Part shown: one piece after another, positions 1 through 7,691 of the stretch
How positions within the stretch are numbered: the stretch's first letter is position 1
How the letters are laid out: each line of letters starts with the position of its first letter
NCBI RefSeq assembly: GCF_000746845.1
Contig: NZ_KN050846.1
Coordinates: forward strand, 2,310,963-2,374,962
Length of the DNA: 64,000 nt
Direction of reading: 5' to 3'
From: Altibacter lentus
GTDB taxonomy: Bacteria; Bacteroidota; Bacteroidia; Flavobacteriales; Flavobacteriaceae
The notes under the pieces: model-generated
Told to the model about the DNA's origin: nothing
The model's input: only the letters and a program-made list of their open reading frames with translations
Database searches by the model: none
Made by a program: the position numbers and the translations under genes

Positions 1-1
1 A

Positions 2-151
2 GACTTTCCCGAGGATGAATTACTTCCTTTAAAAGAAATTGAGAAACGTTATATTCAAAAAGTCCTCAACGCAACTAATAATAATAAAACGAAGGCAGCC
101 GAGATACTTGGAATCGATAGAAAGACTATCCGGCAAAAACTCCAGGGCTAA
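2..151 (+). CDS. C-terminal end of an NtrC-type sigma-54 response regulator (partial, 5' cut by window)
   Basis: Fifty codons are readable up to a TAA stop, with the start outside the window. The tail is a Fis-type DNA-binding helix-turn-helix: an acidic linker (LPLKEIEKRYI), then a helix with NNNKTKAAEILGI and a recognition helix DRKTIRQKL. This pattern is typical of the last 45 residues of NtrC-family activators that work with sigma-54 RNA polymerase. The receiver and AAA+ domains cannot be seen, so an orphan activator without a receiver is equally possible. Confidence 0.8.
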   Translation, partial: DFPEDELLPLKEIEKRYIQKVLNATNNNKTKAAEILGIDRKTIRQKLQG

Positions 152-220
152 TCGTAAGTATATAGGATTCGAATTATTAATATGACATTGTTATAGGCTC
201 TGAAATAAAACAATTATTAG

Positions 221-400
221 AAGTTAAATGATTCTTTAATTCCATCTGTAATATTTGCTACAGGAACGGCAGACAAAATTACCCTCGTTACTCTACTAAT
301 GATACCGGCACTAGCATCACCAACTATTCTTCAAACTTTGGCTGCTAATAACAAAAAAATAAAAGAGGCGGTAAGTTCATTCATATTTAGTCTTTTTTAG
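221..400 (+). pseudogene. Possible gene remnant: start-less hydrophobic C-terminal fragment
   Basis: Between an in-frame TAG (218-220) and a TAG stop (398-400) there are 59 open codons without an ATG. They read as a plausible protein tail: IPSVIFATGTADKITL, then LLMIPALASPTILQTL, a basic stretch NNKKIKEA, and a hydrophobic end SSFIFSLF. This resembles the end of a membrane transport protein more than random translation, but I do not recognise the family. It may be the relic of a permease cut by rearrangement, or chance. Confidence 0.3.
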
Positions 401-570
401 TTTTTCGAGACAAATCATAATTGACAGCGACAGTCGATCACAACGCATATTGCGTATTTCAATCACTGGGTTAATTAAATTTCCTGTATATCTATAACAC
501 TTGAATATCGGTTCATTTTCACTCAGTTGGGGAATTACGCCCCGGGTCATACAATGACCATTGCTCTCTA

Positions 571-613
571 ATAATCACTAAAACCCTTATTCAATAAGGG
601 TTTTAGTGATTAT
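571..613. repeat. Perfect 19-bp inverted repeat with 5-nt loop
   Basis: The arms (571-589 and 595-613) are exact reverse complements around the loop TTCAA, and the sequence is AT-rich with a CCCTTA/TAAGGG core. No T-run follows, so it is not a classic intrinsic terminator. A downstream stretch repeats CACTGGCA/CAGTTTGGCA-like words. It could be a recombination or attachment site, or a transcript end. Confidence 0.7.
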
Positions 614-679
614 GTACATTTCTGGCACAATCACTGGCATACAGTTTGGCATAAGATATATAAACAATAACAATGTCCT

Positions 680-859
680 ATGAAAACAAACACATTCAAT
701 ATTTGTCCTACTTGCATCCACAGGGAATATTGCGTAATCACCAATACAAAGAATCAAGTGTGGTCTTGTAGTGAGTACGACGAATTAGCACCCGAAACAC
801 GAGTTGAGATCGCACTTATAAATGATAAAAAAGACCGGCCCGAAATGGCAATGGCATAA
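680..859 (+). CDS. Small cysteine-rich protein (59 aa), putative zinc ribbon
   Basis: An ATG-started 59-residue ORF. The N-terminal half has CPTC (residues 9-12), a third Cys in REYC and a fourth in WSC, spaced like a small treble-clef or zinc-ribbon fold (CxxC-x5-C-x12-C). The C-terminal half is charged and ends EMAMA. It is the first of three tiny genes in line before the glutamate dehydrogenase. No function is recognised. The cysteine pattern and the consistent frame support a real gene. Confidence 0.55.
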   Translation: MKTNTFNICPTCIHREYCVITNTKNQVWSCSEYDELAPETRVEIALINDKKDRPEMAMA

Positions 860-877
860 CATTAGAAAACAAAAGAA

Positions 878-1024
878 ATGATTTTTTACGAATTAAAAAT
901 TTTCCTAGTTAGTAAGAACGAAGAACAAAAAAAACTAAAATTTAATACCCTTGGGACAAGCCCATATAGGTTTACAAGCAAGCGTCATTTAAGAAATAGA
1001 GACTTAATAATCAATCCATTTTAA
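878..1024 (+). CDS. Small hypothetical protein (48 aa)
   Basis: ATG to TAA, 19 bases after the preceding small gene. The product begins MIFYELKIFLV and then is strongly basic with a TSKRHLRNRD segment. No family is recognised. It is kept because it lies co-directionally between two other small ORFs with tight spacing. It could be a leader peptide or spurious. Confidence 0.35.
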   Translation: MIFYELKIFLVSKNEEQKKLKFNTLGTSPYRFTSKRHLRNRDLIINPF

Positions 1025-1035
1025 ATAATAATATT

Positions 1036-1158
1036 ATGAATGCACTATCAACAATAGCATGCAAGGCTTCTCAAAAGTTTAAAACCAAAAAACCAACGAA
1101 CAAGTATATCATAGAAAAGTATCGAGAGAGAAGTATTGTCAATCGTCTTTTTAAATAA
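1036..1158 (+). CDS. Small basic hypothetical protein (40 aa)
   Basis: ATG to TAA, 11 bases downstream of the previous small ORF and 39 bases before the glutamate dehydrogenase gene. The product is Lys/Arg-rich (KFKTKKPTNKYIIEKYRERS) and might bind nucleic acid or be a translated leader. No family is recognised. Confidence 0.35.
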   Translation: MNALSTIACKASQKFKTKKPTNKYIIEKYRERSIVNRLFK

Positions 1159-1197
1159 CCACAACTAAAAAAAATCAGCTTTAAACGATTTATAATT

Positions 1198-2508
1198 ATG
1201 ACAACTATAGCAGCAGAATTAAATAATAAGAAGAAGAAGAAGCAAGCGCCTGTCAGAGGTATGATGGATAATGTGATGGAGCAGTTTAACAGCGCCGCAG
1301 ATCACATTGAGCTTCATCCAAATATCAGAAAGATATTGAGTATTACCAATAATGAGATCGTTGTGCATTTTCCAGTCAAAATGGACAGTGGTGAGGTCGA
1401 AATTTTTACGGGCTACAGAGTACAGCATAACAACGCATTGGGCCCTTATAAAGGGGGGTTGCGTTACCATCCAACCGTAGATATCGAGGCAGCTAGGGCG
1501 CTTGCAATGTGGATGACCTGGAAAACATCCCTTGCTGGAGTACCTTATGGTGGTGGTAAAGGTGGAATCCAACTGGATCCTTCAAAATATTCACAAGGCG
1601 AATTAGAACGAATTACACGTCGATTCACTTTTGCGCTTGCGGATAACATAGGTCCGGAACACGACATTCCGGCTCCCGATGTTAATACTAACAGCCAAAC
1701 AATGGCTTGGATTGCAGATACCTATATGAGCACAAGACCGCCTGCTGAACGTACAGCAAATCAACACGTGGTTACAGGTAAACCCGAGGGTAGTGGTGGT
1801 CTTGAAGGTCGTGATCGTGCAACGGGCTACGGAGTTTTCTTAAATATCAAATTCTGGGCTGACCGTAATAATGAATCTCTTAAAAATAAGAAATTTATTG
1901 TACAAGGTTTCGGAAATGTAGGATATTGGGCATCGTATTTTCTTGAAAAAGAAGGCGCTAAGTTAGTAGCAGTTCAGGACGCTTACGGTAGCATAAGAAA
2001 TACAAATGGAATTAGCGTTGAGGATTTGTTCAATTATACAAAAGCGAATAAAGGAAGTATTGCTGGATTTCCAGAGGCTTTTGATCTCGACGGTGATAAA
2101 TTCTTTTCTTCTGAATGTGATATCTGTATTCCAGCCGCACTCGGGAATCAAATCACCAAGGAGAATGCTCCCAAAATAAAAGCCCGTCTTATTGCTGAAG
2201 GTGCCAATGGACCAACCAATGTCGAAGGTGAGAAAATCTTATTAAATCGTCGTATTTCTATATTACCGGACATCCTTTGTAATTCAGGTGGGGTGATTGG
2301 AAGTTACTTCGAGTGGTTACAGAACCGTAATGGAGAGCTATGGCAACTTGACGATGTAATGATTAAGCTGGATAAGAAGATGAAAGAATCTTTTGATAAG
2401 GTTTATGAATACTCACAAAAGGAAGGAATTGATTTACGGACAGCAGCGTATTGTATCGCTATAAAGCGTATAGAAAAAGCCTATATCCAACGTGGGATTT
2501 TCCCTTAA
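1198..2508 (+). CDS. gdhA: Glu/Leu/Phe/Val family dehydrogenase (glutamate dehydrogenase)
   Basis: The 436-residue product matches the cytosolic hexameric glutamate dehydrogenase family, which interconverts glutamate and 2-oxoglutarate plus ammonia with NAD(P)H. The substrate-binding motif GPYKGGLRYHP (about 82-92, Lys85), the catalytic Lys121 in PYGGGKGG, Asp161 in the PAPDVNT segment and the Rossmann motif GFGNVG (237-242) are all present and in order. Length is close to the usual 420-450. The N-terminus has an unusual run of five lysines. It heads a run with an Rnk-like factor and two coiled-coil genes (gaps 15, 3 and 6 bases). The adjacent NtrC-type regulator suggests, but does not prove, nitrogen or stress control. 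Leu/Phe/Val specificity cannot be excluded. Confidence 0.93.
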   Translation: MTTIAAELNNKKKKKQAPVRGMMDNVMEQFNSAADHIELHPNIRKILSITNNEIVVHFPVKMDSGEVEIFTGYRVQHNNALGPYKGGLRYHPTVDIEAARALAMWMTWKTSLAGVPYGGGKGGIQLDPSKYSQGELERITRRFTFALADNIGPEHDIPAPDVNTNSQTMAWIADTYMSTRPPAERTANQHVVTGKPEGSGGLEGRDRATGYGVFLNIKFWADRNNESLKNKKFIVQGFGNVGYWASYFLEKEGAKLVAVQDAYGSIRNTNGISVEDLFNYTKANKGSIAGFPEAFDLDGDKFFSSECDICIPAALGNQITKENAPKIKARLIAEGANGPTNVEGEKILLNRRISILPDILCNSGGVIGSYFEWLQNRNGELWQLDDVMIKLDKKMKESFDKVYEYSQKEGIDLRTAAYCIAIKRIEKAYIQRGIFP

Positions 2509-2523
2509 TAATAAAATTTAAAA

Positions 2524-2961
2524 ATGAACATCATGAAATATGGAAGCTTAATATTAGAAAAAAAAGAATATGTGTACTTAAAACGCATACTCAATGTATC
2601 TGGCTATGCAGAAGATTTTGAAACTCAGAAATCACTCCAACGGTTGAGCGAGGAACTTAGGAATGCCCAAATTGTAGATGAGCAGGAAATGCCAGAGGAT
2701 GTAATTCGGTTCAATAGTAAAATTATGGTGTATTCGGAAAATGGTTGGGAAAGAACACTTCAGTTGGTCATCCCTTCCGAAAAAGATACCAAGCAGGATA
2801 AAATTTCCATCCTTACCCCTATGGGGGCAGCACTATTTGGTTATTCACAAGGAGATACCATAGAATGGGATTTTCCTTCTGGCAAACAGCAAATAAGGAT
2901 TGTAACAGTTACACAAAATGAAAAGAAAAAAAAAATTGAAACATCTTTTTATAAAAATTAG
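2524..2961 (+). CDS. GreA/GreB C-terminal-domain protein, Rnk-like
   Basis: The 145-aa product ends in the FKBP-like domain shared by GreA/GreB and Rnk: LVIPSEKD, then ISILTPMGAALFGYSQGDTI and a basic end. This domain binds RNA polymerase. The long GreA coiled-coil finger is missing and replaced by a short N-terminal helical region (QRLSEELRNAQ), as in Rnk, so transcript cleavage is unlikely and modulation of polymerase more plausible. It follows gdhA by 15 bases and precedes a coiled-coil gene by 3, so it is co-transcribed. A second ATG at 2536 is an alternative start. Confidence 0.75.
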   Translation: MNIMKYGSLILEKKEYVYLKRILNVSGYAEDFETQKSLQRLSEELRNAQIVDEQEMPEDVIRFNSKIMVYSENGWERTLQLVIPSEKDTKQDKISILTPMGAALFGYSQGDTIEWDFPSGKQQIRIVTVTQNEKKKKIETSFYKN

Positions 2962-2964
2962 ACT

Positions 2965-3393
2965 ATGGAAACCTTTCAGAATGAAATATACAGTCACGAT
3001 TCTGATATTGACGTAACACATAAGATCAACTCGATTGAATTGGACAACTGGATCAATCATCTAAAATACATCAAGAAAGAGCTAAATAATTTAATTGGCC
3101 TTTGTAATACAAATCTGGACCAACGATTGGAGGATATAGAAGTACGACAAAAATTTCAGAAGAAAGAAAATGAAAATGATGCATTATTATCTGCGCTATA
3201 TAAATATATGAACGCAAGAAGCGAAATCATAGAGTGTGAAGATACCCAGTGTGACATGGCATATATTAATGAGCATGAAAGTTACAGAAGAAGCTATTTA
3301 TACCATTTGGATAAATATAGAAGATTAAAGGATGAATTTTTTAGTAAGGTGCAGGGCAGATTTACGTTACTGAATCTCACTACCCAAACATAG
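2965..3393 (+). CDS. Coiled-coil hypothetical protein (142 aa), paralogue A
   Basis: Begins three bases after the Rnk-like gene. The product is acidic, soluble and mostly helical, with heptad-like spacing across IELDNWINHLKYIKKELNN and a second helix near residues 100-130. Its closest visible relative is the next gene: both start with IEL-x-x-WI-x-x-L and end with a FxxLKxx-type helix. I do not recognise the family. The TAG stop is followed in the same frame by the next gene's TTG start after two codons. Confidence 0.65.
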   Translation: METFQNEIYSHDSDIDVTHKINSIELDNWINHLKYIKKELNNLIGLCNTNLDQRLEDIEVRQKFQKKENENDALLSALYKYMNARSEIIECEDTQCDMAYINEHESYRRSYLYHLDKYRRLKDEFFSKVQGRFTLLNLTTQT

Positions 3394-3399
3394 TGTCAT

Positions 3400-3789
3400 T
3401 TGGCAATCGAATTAACATTTCGAGCAAACGCTCATAGAAGACTTTGTATCAAAAAAGATCTTATTGAATTGAGCCAGTGGATTGATACACTATCCAGCAT
3501 TAATGTTGAGTTAGGTTATTTAATACTTATTGATAAGCAGCTCATTAAGGATAATTCTATCACCGTTGATCTTCAGGGTTTACGCCGAAAGAACACGTTA
3601 TTAATGGGAACTCTTTGCAGATATGAACAAGAACTGAATACGGAATATGAATTCGGAAAAAAAGAATACAATGTAACTCGGGCAAAAGAGCATGAAAAAA
3701 AACGAGATGTCAATTCTGCTTTCATTCAAGAATTTACGCAACTTAAAAAAAGGATGTACATTAAATTAAGCAAGTATCGATGGAGATAA
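3400..3789 (+). CDS. Coiled-coil hypothetical protein (129 aa), paralogue B, TTG start
   Basis: It uses a TTG start 6 bases after the upstream stop. The first internal Met is near residue 70, which would delete the conserved half. The architecture matches the upstream gene: LIELSQWIDTLSSINVEL, a central charged helix and a C-terminal helix rich in Lys/Arg. The pair is probably a tandem duplication that has diverged widely. It is likely the last gene of the gdhA operon, followed by 136 AT-rich bases. Confidence 0.6.
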   Translation: MAIELTFRANAHRRLCIKKDLIELSQWIDTLSSINVELGYLILIDKQLIKDNSITVDLQGLRRKNTLLMGTLCRYEQELNTEYEFGKKEYNVTRAKEHEKKRDVNSAFIQEFTQLKKRMYIKLSKYRWR

Positions 3790-3925
3790 AAAAATGGATT
3801 TGATGATAATTTTTATTTTACATAATATTATGAATTATAATAATTCAATTACTATAGCAAAGAAGTAAAGAAATAATTCCAAAATTGTAAATTTAGTCTT
3901 TGACAGATGAATCAATTATATATAA

Positions 3926-4753
3926 ATGGAGCAGCCGATAAAGATATTTAGGTTTAATACTGAAGATGCAGTAAAAGTTGCTTCATCAAGTAACGAGCCT
4001 CATACTCATGATTTTGAAGAAATTCTTATCGGCATGGATGGTTCTATAGAACATTTTATTGATTTTGAGACTACAATTGTTCACGCTCCATACGTTTGTT
4101 TTGTAAGTAAAGGTAAGGTTCATAGAGTAAAACCAATTTTAAAAGATGGCAAGTGCGATGTTTGGGTCATAAGATTCCACAGTGAATTTGTGGCTGAAAT
4201 TATTTTTCAACTCTACGCCGCCTTTCATAACAATTCCAATATTTTTTGGCCTGTTGAAAGACTTACGGGACGACTACCAGTTTTGACTGAAATGATGTAT
4301 AATGAATTAACAATAGCAAACCCTAGTTTTTCCATTATTCGTCACTTGCTTAATGCTGTTATATCGATTGTAATGTCAGAAAAACAGCAGCAACAGAGTG
4401 CAGTTATTTCTACAAATCAAAATGAAACGTTCACTAATTTTCTTTCTATTTTAGAAGAAAATTTTCGCCGTCCTTTAAGTGTTGGTTTCTATGCAGAAAA
4501 GCTATTTATGAGCGCTCGGAATCTTAATTTAATTTGCCAAAATATTCTTCAACAAAGTGTGTCTGAAATCATTGAAACCAGGAAGTTAATTGAAGCCAAG
4601 AACTTATTAACTTCCACCGACAAAACCATCGCCGAAATAGCATACGAATTGGGCTATAATGAAAACTCTTACTTCTCGAATGTCTTCAAAAAAAAATCTG
4701 GACAGACACCCGGTGAATTTAGGGAAGAGATGAGAAGTCTTTTAACTTCCTAA
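3926..4753 (+). CDS. AraC family transcriptional regulator with cupin-like sensor domain
   Basis: The 275-residue protein has an N-terminal cupin-type ligand domain (EPHTHDFEEILIG near residues 25-37, with the first metal/ligand His pair) and a C-terminal AraC double helix-turn-helix from about 170 on. The second motif is the family signature IAEIAYELGYNENSYFSNVFKKKSGQTPGEFR. It stands alone in front of a co-directional run of redox-related genes (4853-11233), which makes it a candidate local regulator. Effector unknown. Confidence 0.9.
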   Translation: MEQPIKIFRFNTEDAVKVASSSNEPHTHDFEEILIGMDGSIEHFIDFETTIVHAPYVCFVSKGKVHRVKPILKDGKCDVWVIRFHSEFVAEIIFQLYAAFHNNSNIFWPVERLTGRLPVLTEMMYNELTIANPSFSIIRHLLNAVISIVMSEKQQQQSAVISTNQNETFTNFLSILEENFRRPLSVGFYAEKLFMSARNLNLICQNILQQSVSEIIETRKLIEAKNLLTSTDKTIAEIAYELGYNENSYFSNVFKKKSGQTPGEFREEMRSLLTS

Positions 4754-4804
4754 AGTTACACTTCTACTACCGAAAAGTGTAATACAAAGCATAATCATTC
4801 TAAA

Positions 4805-4812
4805 TAAATTTG
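4805..4812 (+). promoter_or_regulatory. Candidate Bacteroidetes -7 element TAAATTTG
   Basis: An exact match to the TAnnTTTG -7 consensus 41 bases before the DUF2892-like gene. No TTTG stands at the proper -33 distance, so the assignment is tentative. Confidence 0.4.
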
Positions 4813-4852
4813 TAAACAAATAAAAGTTTAATAGAATTTAAATTTAGAAATT

Positions 4853-5056
4853 ATGAAAAATTTTAGAATCCAAAAGATAAGTAAAGAAGACGTGTATGTA
4901 AGATATTTCATTTCAGCTCTCTTAATATTAATAGTTTTAACAGGGCAATTGACAGGATTTTCATTCTACTTTCTACTAATATTAGCAGGCATATTATTAT
5001 TCACCGGCATAGTAGAAAAGAGTATGCTAAAATCAAGGTTTTATCCAGATAAATAA
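4853..5056 (+). CDS. Small inner-membrane protein, DUF2892/YgaP-like
   Basis: The 67-residue product has two transmembrane helices (about 20-37 and 40-56: FISALLILIVLTGQL and FYFLLILAGILLFTGIV) separated by a short GF turn, with a basic cytosolic start. The layout, size and R-Y-F/A-L pattern match the DUF2892 transmembrane unit found alone or attached to rhodanese domains. It precedes a DsbA-like thiol protein by 61 bases, and DUF2892 proteins commonly travel with sulfur and redox genes. Confidence 0.65.
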   Translation: MKNFRIQKISKEDVYVRYFISALLILIVLTGQLTGFSFYFLLILAGILLFTGIVEKSMLKSRFYPDK

Positions 5057-5117
5057 ATAACCCGTTTTTGTAAATGAATACCAAAAGATTTAAATAATAA
5101 TTAGAAAATCGTAATCT

Positions 5118-6035
5118 ATGAAATCTGAAATAAAAAATACACTGATTTGTGACCCAGATACTGGTGTTTGTGAAGTTCCTGCTGTTCCGCCTAACTCTCA
5201 AAAAGTAGAAGCCACTAAGGCTGTATTGAAGCCCGTTCGTGTGATTTATTATACAGATCCCATCTGCTCAAGCTGTTGGGGCATAGAACCTCAATTGCGA
5301 AAGTTAAAACTAGAGTATGGACATTTACTTAACTTTGAGTATAGAATGGGTGGTTTATTACCCGACTGGAATTATAACAGCGGTGGTATTGGTAAACCGG
5401 AAGATGTTGCGCAGCATTGGGACGAAGTCAGCTATTATTTACAAATGCCTATAGATGGTGATGTATGGCTGGAAGACCCTTTGTATTCCTCTTATCCGCC
5501 TTCGACAGCTTTTAAAGCTGCACAGCTGCAGGACGACCAAAAGGCAATAGTATTTTTGCGACGACTGCGCGAACTGTTGTTTCTTGAGAAGAAGAACATT
5601 ACCAAATGGGAACATGTTAAACAAGCGGCACTTTACTCACAGTTGGACGTGAATCAATTGAAAAAAGATTATCAAAACGGAATTGCGGAAAGAGATTTTC
5701 TTGAGGATTTGGAACTTGGCCGTCAATTAGGCATTCGTGGATTTCCAACAATCATTTTTATAGATGAAGATGGCAATGAACAACTTATATACGGGTCAAA
5801 ACCTTACACGGATTATGAGATGGCTATTAAAAAGCTATTACCCACAAGTAAGAAAAACTTCTATGATGATTCGTTGAACAATTTGATGGCCCATTATCCA
5901 TCACTCACAGTGAAGGAATATGCGGAATTGTCAAATATCAACATTCTCGTAGCGAAGCAAACTCTTGAATCGTTGAGCAGTAAAAAACAACTAAAAAAAA
6001 CAGTAACCAAGAATGGCAATTTATATAGCCTGTGA
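5118..6035 (+). CDS. DsbA-family thioredoxin-fold protein (SpxH/FrnE-like)
   Basis: The 305-aa protein has a thioredoxin fold with an active-site pair C50-S-S-C53 (DPICSSCWG), the DsbA helical insertion, and a cis-Pro loop GFPTIIFID around 210-216. It resembles the cytosolic DsbA-like proteins related to SpxH/YjbH and FrnE rather than secreted DsbA: there is no signal peptide. An extra Cys pair sits at C11 and C18 in the N-terminal extension. The last 60 residues (HYPSLTVKEYAELSN) look like a winged-helix tail. Likely a thiol oxidoreductase or a protease adaptor. Confidence 0.8.
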   Translation: MKSEIKNTLICDPDTGVCEVPAVPPNSQKVEATKAVLKPVRVIYYTDPICSSCWGIEPQLRKLKLEYGHLLNFEYRMGGLLPDWNYNSGGIGKPEDVAQHWDEVSYYLQMPIDGDVWLEDPLYSSYPPSTAFKAAQLQDDQKAIVFLRRLRELLFLEKKNITKWEHVKQAALYSQLDVNQLKKDYQNGIAERDFLEDLELGRQLGIRGFPTIIFIDEDGNEQLIYGSKPYTDYEMAIKKLLPTSKKNFYDDSLNNLMAHYPSLTVKEYAELSNINILVAKQTLESLSSKKQLKKTVTKNGNLYSL

Positions 6036-6037
6036 TT

Positions 6038-6175
6038 ATGCTATATGTTATGAAACCTAGATATACTAAATACCCGGAGTACTGTAATGAATACACAGGA
6101 ATATGTATTATTCCTGTTCAATTTATAGAACCTATTGTAAGAACAGACATGCATTTACCTAATGAATGTTTTTAG
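6038..6175 (+). CDS. Possible small protein (45 aa)
   Basis: An ATG three bases after the stop of the DsbA-like gene opens 45 codons ending at TAG. The product has three cysteines (EYC, GIC, NEC) in a tyrosine- and proline-rich sequence. The tight spacing suggests translational coupling. No family is recognised and it may be spurious. Confidence 0.35.
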   Translation: MLYVMKPRYTKYPEYCNEYTGICIIPVQFIEPIVRTDMHLPNECF

Positions 6176-6203
6176 AGTAATTTAATTGTATAATATTAAT
6201 ACA

Positions 6204-6512
6204 ATGAAAGCATACGGAACCTTAACAGAAGCGATCAACGATTTAACTCAAAGAGGCTACACTATCAACTTCAATTTAAAAAGCGATAGTGTTGAGAGCA
6301 TGACAAACCATTTGAAAATTAAACCTGATGAATTTGAAATTGATGAGGTACATCGTTTTCAAGAAATGTCTGATGTTGACAATGAGAGCATTTTATATGC
6401 TATTTCCTCCACCTTATACGATGCGAGAGGTTTATTGGTAAATGCTTATGGGATTTATGCGGATACAACATCAGCCGAACTGGTTTCGAAACTTGATAAG
6501 CATATCAAATAG
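6204..6512 (+). CDS. Conserved small protein of unknown function (102 aa)
   Basis: The ATG at 6204 gives MKAYGTLTEAINDLTQRGY, which is the better start. An upstream TTG at 6186 adds only six residues. The acidic, alpha/beta product resembles a small Bacteroidetes family that databases often label phosphoribosylpyrophosphate synthetase, although at about 100 residues it has no PRPP-synthetase catalytic loop or PRPP-binding motif. I would not assign that activity. It lies between the DsbA-like and SDR genes. Confidence 0.65.
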   Translation: MKAYGTLTEAINDLTQRGYTINFNLKSDSVESMTNHLKIKPDEFEIDEVHRFQEMSDVDNESILYAISSTLYDARGLLVNAYGIYADTTSAELVSKLDKHIK

Positions 6513-6729
6513 TATAGTTTACTAAAGGAAACTTAAATAATTAAAATTACTCAACAATAGTCAATTTATACCACTACCTAAAATTCAAAGTGTTTTTAAC
6601 CGTGGGAATGACTTATTAGACCTTCTGTTTCCCAATATTACAATCTTCCTGCCTAAAAGTGTAAGTTATAACACTACCCTAATTACGAACTTTGTTTCAT
6701 TAAAAAGTAATAACATAAAAATATATATT

Positions 6730-7500
6730 ATGGGAAAAGATGTGAAACGATTAGAGAATAAAGTGGCCATTATAACTGGTGGCGCTGGCAGTATTGGAAA
6801 AACAACAGCCAAACTGTTTTTAGAACGGGGTGCAAAAGTTTTTTTGGTAGACCTCAATAAGGACTCACTAAAAAAGGTAGCAGATGATTTAGGAAGTAAA
6901 AACATTAAATATGCTGCAGCCGATGTTACCAAGTCAGAAGATGTAAAACGCTATGTAACTGAAGCCGTCAATGCATTTGGCAACATAGATATATTCTTTA
7001 ATAATGCCGGCATTGAAGGCGTAGTGAAACCAACCGTAGAGTATCCGGAGGATGTATTTGACAAAGTGATTGCCGTCAATGTGAAGGGTGTTTTTCTTGG
7101 AAATAAGTACGTTTTGCCAAAGATGAATGACGGTGGAAGTGTGATCCTTACAGCCTCGGTTGCAGGAATTGCAGGCAGTCCGAATGTCACAGCCTACATC
7201 GCAAGTAAGCACGCTGTCGTAGGAATGATGAAGAACCTTGCAATAGAGGTGGCTCCACGTAAAATTCGTGTAAATACCATCAACCCATCGCCTGTTGATA
7301 ATAGAATGATGCGCTCGTTGGAAGCTGGCTATAATCCTGATGATGCTACTGAAATGAAGAAGACTTTTGAAAATTCAATTCCATTAGGAAGATACGCAGA
7401 CCCGATTGAAATTGCACAACTCGTTCAATTTTTGGCAAGTGAAGAAAGTAAATTTATTACTGGCACCACGCAGGTAATTGATGGAGGAATGAACGCATAA
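6730..7500 (+). CDS. Classical short-chain dehydrogenase/reductase
   Basis: A 256-residue SDR with the full set of classical motifs: TGGAGSIG (16-23, TGxxxGxG), an acidic residue after beta-2 (VDLN) that favours NAD, an NNAG motif, and the catalytic triad S143-Y156-x3-K160 (YIASK). The C-terminus has the usual FITGTTQVIDGG. Substrate cannot be read from sequence. Length is standard. It sits alone between two ~200-base gaps. Confidence 0.92.
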   Translation: MGKDVKRLENKVAIITGGAGSIGKTTAKLFLERGAKVFLVDLNKDSLKKVADDLGSKNIKYAAADVTKSEDVKRYVTEAVNAFGNIDIFFNNAGIEGVVKPTVEYPEDVFDKVIAVNVKGVFLGNKYVLPKMNDGGSVILTASVAGIAGSPNVTAYIASKHAVVGMMKNLAIEVAPRKIRVNTINPSPVDNRMMRSLEAGYNPDDATEMKKTFENSIPLGRYADPIEIAQLVQFLASEESKFITGTTQVIDGGMNA

Positions 7501-7691
7501 TTATTAGGGTCGCTAACTAATTACAGTTAATAAGGGTGTATGGGTTTGATTAGTTTAATGTCAGCCTCGTAGTTAGTTTTAAATCTATCCGCAGCCTTTG
7601 TTTGATGACATGCGTTGGTTGATTTGCGGCCCTTTCATTCAAATAAAATAAACATTTAGGAAATTAATAACATGCAAGCCATTAATAATAA

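Larger units (their letters stand above)
152..679. other. Intergenic stretch between the NtrC-type gene and the first small ORF
   Basis: About 530 AT-rich bases with no complete gene. It holds a start-less reading frame (221-400) and a perfect 19-bp inverted repeat (571-613), listed separately. Nothing else was recognised. Confidence 0.6.

Noticed and set aside
3391-3393. Programmed TAG readthrough between the coiled-coil paralogues
   Set aside because: A simple tandem duplication with a TTG restart explains it. No pyrrolysine genes or recoding structure were seen.
6186-6512. PRPP synthetase
   Set aside because: The product is about 100 residues and lacks every PRPP-synthetase motif. The database-style name appears inherited.
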